Shown piece after piece: positions 1 through 7,374 of a DNA stretch of 10,318 bases; position 1 is the first letter of the stretch; every line of letters begins with the position of its first letter. The notes beneath the pieces were generated by a model. The model saw nothing but the letters and a program-made list of their open reading frames with translations. It ran no database searches and had not been told where the DNA came from. The stretch spans positions 1 through 10,318 of the forward strand of contig LXFE01000195.1 in NCBI GenBank assembly GCA_001929475.1, read 5' to 3'. A program made the translations under genes and the position numbers. The DNA comes from Neolecta irregularis DAH-3 (taxonomy: Eukaryota > Ascomycota > Neolectomycetes > Neolectales > Neolectaceae).

Positions 1-64
1 TATATAAAACGGGGCTTAGCTTAGCTTTTCCTTTTTTAACCTACAGCGTGTACTGGAAGGAAGT

Positions 65-399
65 ATGTTGAGTTCTACAGGTATATAGAACATTCCCCGC
101 CCCTCTTTCTTTTTAACCAAGAACATCAAAATATATCAAAGATCAAAAGCACAACTTTAAGACCCCTATCCGTCACTACCCTCCCCTTCACCACCTTCAA
201 CAGTCGCTCTACATCCATCCTTTTTCGTGACTCTGACCCTTGGGACGGATTCTGCGCGACATATATAAAGAGTTACTGTGGACCATACCTAGCTGAGTTC
301 TCGTATCTAAAGCTAGGTATGATCCCGGGAATTCTCGTTACTAAAGCTAGACAATATACCCTAGTCTTATTCGTACTCGAGGCCTTCATCTTAAACTAA
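65..399 (+). CDS. Possible small two-exon protein (uncertain)
   Basis: Not recognised. The proposed model is exon 1 at 65-80 (ATG at 65) and exon 2 at 122-399, joined by a 41-nt intron (81-121) that starts GTATAT, carries a long pyrimidine tract and TTTAACC, and ends AAG. The phases fit (G|AA) and give about 97 residues. A TATATAAAA sits at 1-9, about 60 nt before the ATG. The protein is rich in Ser/Thr/Pro early on and ends in a hydrophobic stretch (YTLVLFVLEAFIL). The same + strand frame is open from 40 to 633 except for one TAA at 397-399, so the true gene could be longer, begin to the left of the window, or be absent, since CT-rich DNA is poor in stops. Weakly supported. Confidence 0.22.
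285..350. repeat. Hairpin plus imperfect direct repeat
   Basis: An 11-bp perfect inverted repeat, CATACCTAGCT and AGCTAGGTATG, spans about 284-321 with a loop of some 16 nt. Overlapping it is a 19-nt direct repeat, TTCTCGTATCTAAAGCTAG at 298-316 and TTCTCGTTACTAAAGCTAG at 332-350, with 17 of 19 identical and a spacing of 34. I see no tRNA or 5S rRNA that fits. It lies inside the uncertain open frame of the left end. Function unknown. Confidence 0.5.
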
Positions 400-616
400 G
401 ACAGAGCTACGGTATTTCAAACGCCGAAACTAAAGATCAATGGGTATTACGGGGCTACTTGTCAGGAACCAATCTGCCATGAACCAGTCATCCCGTTTAA
501 AAAGATCAAAGTTCCGGTTATTCTTGCTTTTCAGTCTGCTATCTTGGTAAATATTGTTCCAAATGCACCACTGACCTTTCAAAACGTATTCCCAGCATTA
601 AGTCTAACCTTGAGTG

Positions 617-890
617 TCAATTTTGTTTCATGATAAACAAAGCCGCGTCTAAAAATTCCTTTGACCGTAGTGCCTGGATCCACTCACCTTCCTTGGTTAC
701 CACAATGCGTGCATGCTGATCACGACCTCCTAGGACAAATCCATTGAATGACAATTTACCAACTTTCATGTCTGTGCCACTGCGTCCGAGCCGTTCTTAG
801 GCTCTGACGGAGCCTTTGTACCTACTTTTCGCGACCGAATAATACTTCCAAAAAAAGAGAAAGTGCCTGTTCTCTATGGAGAGTGGACAT
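617..890 (-). CDS. Possible small conserved-looking protein, 3 exons
   Basis: Not recognised. Proposed exons on the minus strand are 890-826, 779-688 and 648-617, giving 62 residues. Intron 1 (825-780, 46 nt) starts GTAGGT and ends GCAG. Intron 2 (687-649, 39 nt) has a strong GTGAGT donor and a TTTTTAG acceptor. Intron 2 is a multiple of three and contains no stop, so a retained form of 75 residues would also be open. The middle of the protein (FNGFVLGGRDQHARIVVTKE) reads like genuine coding sequence, but I cannot place it in a family. It is divergent from the gene starting at 1185, with 294 bp between them. The start ATG follows a TAA in frame. Small size and lack of homology keep confidence low. 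Confidence 0.3.
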
Positions 891-1124
891 TTGCGCTTAG
901 TTAAAAAAAAAGGCGATGCCGAATTAACTTTAGCTGTCGAATCATAACATATCTATTGAAATGCCTTACAACAAAGGACTCAAACACGGAGTTGGCTATT
1001 GAAGGTCCGCCTTGCAATCATCTTTCATCGGATGGTTCCTGGCTGCATGGCTTCTCTCAATACGATCCAAGCAGCTCAAAGTATGTTTCCTTTGATATCT
1101 GAGCTATAAATGTATCAGCAAGAC

Positions 1125-1132
1125 TATAAATA
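1125..1132 (+). promoter_or_regulatory. TATA box for the gene starting at 1185
   Basis: TATAAATA lies 53 nt upstream of the ATG at 1185, and a second TATAAA lies at 1105-1110. The spacing suits a fungal core promoter with a short 5' leader. This is inferred from sequence and position only. Confidence 0.5.
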
Positions 1133-1184
1133 TTGGCCTTCGATGCCAGCATAACAGTCAATATTCACACTTTAGCCACCAGTG

Positions 1185-2356
1185 ATGAGCAAAACACCAA
1201 CTGCAGGACATGAAACGAAACGAAACAGTCAACCCCTCCTTTCGAGTCGCGAGTTTGCTGACTGGGCTAATTCTAATCCATCTTCTCGAATTCACAAGTC
1301 ACTGAAGCCCGATATTCGAACTTCATCCTATCGGGATCTTCTAGGCGGAAATCTTCGCTTCGTCTTTGGACCGATGAATCCCAACGATGAAGCTTGCCTT
1401 GAACGATACTTTCTTGAGAACATCCCAGATACTCCATCAATTCAACAGGAATCAAGGTTAATCCTTGAGCACTTGATTTTGGCTGGAATGGACCCCGATG
1501 GCCATGCCGTTAACAGTTTTCAGAATATATTTTGGCCAATGTTTCAAATAATCATTCGAGAATACCTACATTTGCTGGAATATTCGTGCGTTTGTCCTTT
1601 GATGATACTGATGAAACAGTAATGACCGTCAATGGAATGACAGCAATCTTCCGCTTCTAGCTGAAGGGCAATCTGTTCTCACAGCACCGAGGCCAATGAT
1701 GACTCTTGTCCCGCGTCTTAGCCCAAGCGCCATTCCTGTTCTTAAATTCGCTCTTCGAGGAAAATGTCTTGGTGCTGCTGATAACAGTGAGAGTATTATA
1801 TTTCCATTTTTCGTCGCCGAAATGAAAAGGTAGGCTTTTACGCAGATCGCGCAATCTCATAGATAGATTTGGCTCAGGCTCAACCTTGTCGTATCCGGAG
1901 AACCAAGTTTTCGCTGAAATTTCCAAAATGTTGCACCTCTATCAAGCAGCAGGGATCTTCAATTCTCAAATATTTGGTCTCGCCGCCGTGGGCTCCACCT
2001 TTGCTGTTTATACAGGACATCTCGTTCTCATAAATCCGGCTGCTCAACCCCTTCTGCAGTTCGAAGTATTTGCATTAGCATCTCCCTTAGCTCATTGGTA
2101 GACTCATATTCGATGTGTTTACCGCGAAGATGTTCTCAAAAAGGAACATACCCTTCCGATTGGTCGTAAAATAACAGAAAAGTTTACAGAAGACGTTTCC
2201 CTTTCCAAGCTTTGCACTCTGCTTGTCAGTCTGCGCAGCTTGATTGGTGAAGCTGCTAAGCATAATCTAAATCTCATCGAAGCGAAGATTTTAGATTACA
2301 ATGTTGCAAAGAAGGCATTTGATGTTCGGAAAGGTGAAAAGAAAGGACAGCAATAA
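1185..2356 (+). CDS. Unknown protein with PD-(D/E)XK-like motif, 4 exons
   Basis: Exons are 1185-1585, 1620-1829, 1867-2065 and 2102-2356. The introns are 34, 37 and 36 nt, all GT-AG, with phases 2, 2 and 0 closing exactly to give 354 residues. Intron 1 carries TACTGAT as a plausible branch site. Without splicing the gene shows stops near 1620, 1831 and 2099, and would be miscalled a pseudogene. Residues 195-203 read FPFFVAEMK, the strand-E-x-K pattern of PD-(D/E)XK-type domains common in fungal hypothetical proteins. Q217 follows in a helix (ENQVFAEISKML), then a hydrophobic core (IFGLAAVGSTFAVY, 239-252) and a charged C-terminal tail. The usual upstream Pro-Asp is not evident: the candidate position reads APRPMM (156-161). 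Activity is therefore doubtful. No signal peptide is seen. GTG precedes the chosen ATG, and TAG lies three codons further up in frame. Gene model fairly sure, function not. Confidence 0.6.
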
Positions 2357-2798
2357 CAGTTGATCGCATTGTGTGCATGATATAGACTTGGCATTTATAA
2401 TTCTTCTATACACACGTTATCGCGATCTTCATAAGTGGCATCAAAGCCTGTCCTCAAGTTAGTCCAATCTCCGGTATACATCTAAAGATAAAAATTGAAA
2501 GGAAACCTTGGCCAAATCTTCCTGAGAACATGAATGACCATCTTATTTTGACATGCCATAAATCTGGTCTCTTTCTCGCTTAAAAAATATCCTTCCTTTC
2601 TTTGAAAACACGAGACTTGTTCAAAACGCTCCGGATGTAGAGGCCTTAAAGTTAGATCTCTATCTTGCTCAGTTATCGATTAAGGAAAGGAAAGTATTGT
2701 ATTTACGGGTTTCAGTATGAAATGTTCATAGCTATTAAAACATGACCGAAAATTATGATCTACTCAACACCCTACTAAGTTTCGCCCAAAACCTAGTA
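2357..2798. other. Convergent intergenic region with open fragments
   Basis: This is the 442-nt space between the 3' ends of two convergent genes. It must hold both polyadenylation regions, but I see no clear signal. On the + strand, frame 2401-2580 (60 codons) and frame 2562-2717 (52 codons) are open. The second reads like coding sequence (ALKLDLYLAQLSIKERK) before TGA at 2718. I could not join them with a convincing intron or find a start, so no gene is called. Confidence 0.4.
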
Positions 2799-5547
2799 CT
2801 ACTTCTTTTTGGCCCTTTGCTTAAATAGTGGATGGTGCTCCTTTTTCTCCTTTGTCTTGAGAATTTTGTTTTTGCTTTTATTCATCTCTGCATATACCAT
2901 ATCGGCTCCCCCTGACAAATCATTGAGATTGCCCGCTGTTCGTCGATACTTAGAGGCAGAAGAGGAAATCCCGCTCCCTGTTTTCTTTGTCGAGACAGAT
3001 GACTCCCCCCTATCTATATCTGCGGCTGATTCGTTTTGCATAAGAACTTCCTGTAAGAGTTCTCGACGATCATGAGGTGTGTTAAATGCGAGATTAGGCA
3101 GGTCCTCGAGTCCTGTGAGAGAAGTGATGACCTTAAAGCTATAGCCTTGATCGACAAGGAAAGCTTGACGTTTGGTTGAATAAAACATTTCCTGTGTATC
3201 TTTTGAGACAAGGCAAAATATAAGCGCATTTTCACTTATGGAAAGGGATACCTGTAAAAGAAGGCATTAAATCCCTCGTCATTCCTTCTCTTCGCCCTTA
3301 AGATTCGGCCCAATCGCTGTGCCTCCTGTCTTCGAGATCCATAATGCGAGGATATCTGAATCAAACAAGTGGCTTCGGGCAAGTCAAGGCTGGTGTCTCC
3401 TATCTTGGAGAGAAATATTGTATTCACTAGTTCATTGTTCTGGAAGTTCTCAAGAACAGTGACCCGCTCAGCTTGAGAGGTCCCTCCGTGAAGAAATGGT
3501 TTTCCGAGTTTACGAGCATAGTGTTGAAGCGCAAAAACGTTATCACTGAACACGATTATCTTATCGCCACGACTTTCGTGATAATGAATCAGGAATTGGC
3601 AAGCCTGAACTCTGATCGTTGTTAAATACAGAAGGGACAAAGCAGCACACTTTCGAGGGTTCATAATCCACAATAACATTCTTTTCCTTGATTTTTCGAT
3701 TAAATATTCCTTATAAAATTCTGGAGTCATTGGACACCATACTTCGGCACACTGCTGGTCAGGATAAATATTGGTCAAGTTTTACCTGCACGTTTGCAAT
3801 GTGGCCTTTTTGGGCCAGATCCATCCAATTTGCCTCATACAGCTTCGGGCCAATAAGGAAATTCAAATCGGTAATTTTTTCATCTTCACGAACGAGCGTA
3901 GCTGTTAGTCCAAGTTTTGCGTGTGTTGCCACAGACGTAATGACCCTCCGAAACATCATCGCTGGCACGACATGTACTTCGTCTAATAGAAGAAATCCCC
4001 ATTCGCGAGACTGAAGGAAATCCATCATCTTCTGAGAGTCGTGACTTCGTTGACGGGTGTTTGCTACCATGGAGTATGTCGAAATTACGATACCGGCTTC
4101 GCCTTTGAACTACAAGTAAAAGATAACTATCCCATATGTAGCAAACTTACCCTTTCTTTGCTTTCAGCTGTGAATGTGGAGATGGATTCTGGTTTAATAT
4201 TCGACCACTGAATAAACTGTTGCCGCCACTGAAGACATGAAACCCTAGTACTTAGGCTGGGTTATCTTGCAGCAACATACGATGAGGTACAGAGCACAAG
4301 AACACTCTTTTTTATCGTACAAGCCGCTGTGATCCCAACTAGTGTCTTCCCTGCACCGCACGGCAATACAATAATCCCGCTTCTCGCCCGCCCATTTCCA
4401 AACATTTTACTTAAGCTCTTTTCTTGATAGGGACGAATCTGAGTTGCTGGTTTAAGGTCAATTTCAAGATCTGGATTTCGCTCGTCATTTCGGAAATCGT
4501 ATTCTTCTAGCATCGGGAAGTTTATTTCGGCGCTTCGCTTTTTGACTTCCTCAACTGATTCCTGAGCTACTTCGAAAGAGTGAACTGCATCTGGATCTTC
4601 GTCTTCTTCGTCCGCTGATTAATTAGCATACCTCGAAGGACCATATCGGACCCCGGTCTATTCCAACCACTGCTGTAAATATGTCTTCTGCGGATTTCTC
4701 TATTTCGCCATCTCTCTTCGTTCCTGGAATGACCAACTTTCCAAGCGTCGGTTTGGGAGCTGTTGTGAGAGTCGCATCTGACTCTATTCTTAATGGGCCA
4801 ATTGTGGAATCTCGTAATAACTGCTGAAGGACTTTGGCGCTGGTACTCTCAACAAAGTATCGATTGTGTTTCAACACAAGCTTTACTTTTCCAACAGTAT
4901 CCGTATTATCTCTAATAAATTTGATAAGATCTTCATGTAAGGGGCTTTTCGAGAGGCGATTTAAAACTAGAATAATGTCTTTAGGTTCTAGACCTACTGA
5001 AACCGCAGCGTACAAGGAAAATGGTGTTAGTCGATATTCGTGGATATGAGATGGTCGGGAAACAGGTTCCGCGATGGTTGTTAGGAAGTCTTGTGCTTGC
5101 TCAGCTAGCGGGCTGAAAGATTCGAGAATGATTGTTCCGTTATGTGGATCAATCCAAAGAGGACGAGAGTAGTGGTCGGGCTTAAGTTGTAGGTACGAGA
5201 AGTCATGGTTCCTACAAAATAAGTCTCAAGGTGAATTCAATTGTTGACCCAAAGTAATGCGAGACGTAGTCTCTTTCGGGATTTTTTCCATTCGCATTGA
5301 ACCTCACTTTAATGCCTAAATTTCAGTTCCCAGCGCGCAGCATCTCAAATACGAGTAGTGACTGGGTTATCTCTAGAAGAACTTTCATCGTCGCTAATTA
5401 CGTCGTCGTAATTGAATATTTCATCTTCCTCGTCTTCTTCAACCTCCTGAATTTTTTGCTTCTTTAATTTCAAGATTATAGTGCCTAGTTAAATTAGCAA
5501 CAAGGAATATATCGCGATATACTGGAAGTTGACCGCTTTGGAGGCAT
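2799..5547 (-). CDS. SSL2: TFIIH DNA helicase XPB/Ssl2 (Rad25), 10 exons
   Basis: This is the 3'-5' DNA translocase/ATPase of TFIIH, which opens promoters for RNA polymerase II and opens DNA in nucleotide excision repair in the nucleus. Exons run 5547-5523, 5484-5353, 5315-5249, 5211-4652, 4614-4281, 4244-4151, 4109-3786, 3751-3652 with base 3651, 3611-3252 and 3213-2799. All phases close, giving 803 residues against 843 in yeast. The N-terminus is basic then acidic (residues 1-45), followed by the damage-recognition-like domain. Helicase lobe 1 has RPYQ (322-325), Walker A GAGKT (348-352), DEVH (447-450), LTAT (472-475) and the XPB-specific RED motif (478-480). Lobe 2 ends in QRLGRILR (644-651). 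The tail ends in a Lys-rich segment. Introns are 34-41 nt. Intron 8 (3650-3612, 39 nt) is open in frame if retained, and intron 9 ends in TG. Identification is certain; intron edges are inferred. Confidence 0.96.
3214..3251 (-). other. SSL2: XPB intron 9 with non-canonical TG acceptor
   Basis: Family conservation demands the join [13 protein letters not shown]. The donor is good (AG|GTATCC), but the only position restoring the frame (AG|C CTT GTC) is preceded by TATTTTG, so the intron ends TG, not AG. No nearby AG restores the conserved residues in frame. The change could be a real variant acceptor, a strain-specific splice mutation or a one-base sequence error. Confidence 0.6.
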
Positions 5548-6080
5548 CGGTCGAGGTCAATTCATAATCGACCTTTTACAAAAATCAGGTTCTACCATCA
5601 ACATGACATTTAAAGAACCTTGATATGTATATTCCTACGTCATGTCCGATTATGATTTCCGGAAACCAGGCGTTGTATTAAACTCCATTCTTCGTATATT
5701 TAATTCGCTTCAGGGGCAAGTCCCATTCCACCGATCCTCTTAATCAGCAAGTTCATGTGATTACTTATTGTGTCCAAGTTGATGCGATATGTGGTTCTCC
5801 CTAACACCTTACTTTTTATGGAATACTATGAGATTTAAATACTATCGATTTGTTCAATGTTTTATGTTCACTTTTGCAATTTTTATTCCTTGATCTCCTT
5901 GCTGTGATGACAGTAACTACAATTGAAATATATAAAAGCAAGCGAGGCATATCTAATCTAAACTCTAAGGTCTACTTAACTTAGATTAGGAAATATTCCG
6001 TTCGAGAATGCCCTGTAACAAATATCAACCAGTGTATTTTTCAAAGCATATTTGAAGAGCTACATATAAAGGATCTGGAA
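5548..6080. other. Intergenic region upstream of XPB
   Basis: This 533-nt stretch lies between the XPB start and the 3' end of the next minus-strand gene. It presumably holds the XPB promoter. A + strand TATATAAAAG occurs around 5928-5938, followed by an inverted repeat. A 33-codon + strand frame starts at ATG 5642 and stops at 5741-5743 (begins MSDYDFRKPG). It is too short and isolated to call a gene. Confidence 0.4.
5953..5989. repeat. 9-bp inverted repeat
   Basis: CTAATCTAA at 5953-5961 is matched by TTAGATTAG at 5981-5989, with a 19-nt spacer that can partly pair (CTAAG and CTTAA). It lies 15-50 nt downstream of a + strand TATA-like element and beyond the stop codon of the minus-strand gene ending at 6081. 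It could be a transcription factor site or an RNA hairpin; nothing decides between these. Confidence 0.4.
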
Positions 6081-6741
6081 CTACTTGGTATGTTTCCTGT
6101 GGGGGTTATGGGGTAACTTGCAGACAATGTAAGTCTTAGGTGGTTGATCTCCTGTTCCTAAACTTAATTCAAGAGCTAACTCCAATTCCATATATGCACG
6201 TCCTTGAGGGGAATCTATCCATTTATTTGCAGTTTTGCTCCCGGTAGTTTGATCGATAGTATAAATCGTTGACCACTTGCCTGTTTGTGGATTACGTCCC
6301 CGCGCAATAATTTCTGGATGACGATGAAATAGTCGTCTTTTAGGCTATATCTATAAGTTGAGATTGTGATGCGATTAACTCACCATGAATAGAATGGCAT
6401 CTGGATATAATATTTCCAGGTCTGGGATCCGGTGTGTTGCTGGGAGCATCCCGGACATATTGCAGAAGCGTTTGTACTGCTGTCAGCTTCGCGATTATCT
6501 TCCGTCTAAACTACCTTTTCATAAGTAAATTGCTTCACTTCTTCTAGATTGAAATAATTCCGCGGAGCCGGAAAATGTGTCTGATAAGCCTCTTCCCACT
6601 AATTTTAAACGATATTCGCAGTGTAGTGAATACAATCCATGCAAAAGTATCCTGGACAGCAAGGTATTTCTGAGAACCTTTTAGTGCCGCCATGCTACTC
6701 AAACAAGAAGCAATAGTGATGTGAAGAGGCCCAAGCTTCAT
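6081..6741 (-). CDS. Unknown, possibly secreted protein, 4 exons
   Basis: Not recognised. Exons on the minus strand are 6741-6634, 6598-6515, 6479-6384 and 6344-6081. The introns are 35, 35 and 39 nt, all GT-AG and all phase 0, giving 183 residues. Intron 3 has a strong GTGAGT donor; introns 1 and 2 have weaker GTATTC and GTAGTT donors. The first 20 or so residues (MKLGPLHITIASCLSSMAAL) have a basic start and a hydrophobic stretch compatible with a weak signal peptide. The rest has only two cysteines (in RFCNM and YIVCK), aromatic-rich segments (EEAYQTHFPAPRNYF) and a Gly/Lys-rich part (ARGRNPQTGKW). If the signal peptide is real, this would be a small secreted protein of the kind found among fungal effectors. 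That is inference from size and layout only. The open frames before and after splicing make coding likely. Confidence 0.55.
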
Positions 6742-7374
6742 AGCGATGGTAAGGTGGGAAACCGTATTAAGGCAGTGTCGACTACCTGAAATATCATCGG
6801 CGCATGATCATGGTTAAGGTTTGTTCTTAGGAAATTGCTATCGGTGCCCATGTGGATAAGACATTGTTTGTAAAATGAAAAAATGCGGGGAAGAAAGTCA
6901 TGAAATTCAAAATCATGATAAAAATTAGAAAAGGAAAGGAAATTTGGAAATTATGCTTCTTTAGAATAAAGCATTGAGTAACTAGTCTGGTCAGGTACGT
7001 AGAAGTAGTTTCGGAAGTATAAGATTTCTCTTTGTCAAATACGAGACTGATGAGAAAAATTGGATAAACATCGACGTGGCTTACGTACCTAGAAGGAAAC
7101 CCCCGGAAAATTCGCCAGTTATTCAAATTCCTGCTGGGAGACTGTCGTCGGAGACGATTCTACCCTTTGCGCCAAAGCCTAACTTTGTTTGCAAATAGAT
7201 TATTTCAAAAGCGCCTAACGCTACAAAAGACCGGATAGGTAGAGTGGTGATAATAATATTGACCCATTGTAAAAATATGCTTGATTCCAATGACTGACCA
7301 AAGGCGGGATACCGAAAACAAAAACAAAAACTCCTAGGTACTATGCGAAATAGAAAAGAAGTATATAGCACAGC
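6742..7374. other. Intergenic region between trehalase and 183-residue gene
   Basis: This 633-nt stretch must contain the trehalase 3' untranslated region and the promoter of the gene starting at 6741. Minus-strand frames here (for example 7126-6827 and 7371-7123) are open but rich in Phe, Ile and Leu, lack recognisable motifs and look like chance frames in AT-rich DNA. I see no clear TATA box, RNA gene or mobile element. Confidence 0.4.

Noticed and set aside
280-360. A tRNA, 5S rRNA or SINE-like polymerase III gene at the hairpin
   Set aside because: Stretches such as GACCATACC recall fungal 5S rRNA, but no complete fold, A/C box order or anticodon arm could be made to fit.
1620-2101. Stops and frame changes suggesting a pseudogene in the 1185-2356 gene
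   Set aside because: Three GT-AG introns of 34, 37 and 36 nt remove every stop and restore one frame to the end, matching the intron size of the neighbouring genes.
4615-4631. A 17-nt intron GTATGC...CAG in XPB
   Set aside because: Removing it leaves the frame shifted by one. The 37-nt intron using GTCCGA closes the phase exactly.
5345-5347. In-frame TGA in the N-terminal part of XPB, suggesting a broken gene
   Set aside because: It lies inside a 37-nt intron (5352-5316, GTATTT...TTTAG). Splicing gives a clean join to the conserved DYVSHYFG region.
5642-5743. 33-codon + strand frame divergent from XPB
   Set aside because: It looks somewhat protein-like, but the only ways to extend it need introns of 20-28 nt, shorter than any supported here, and no homology is visible.
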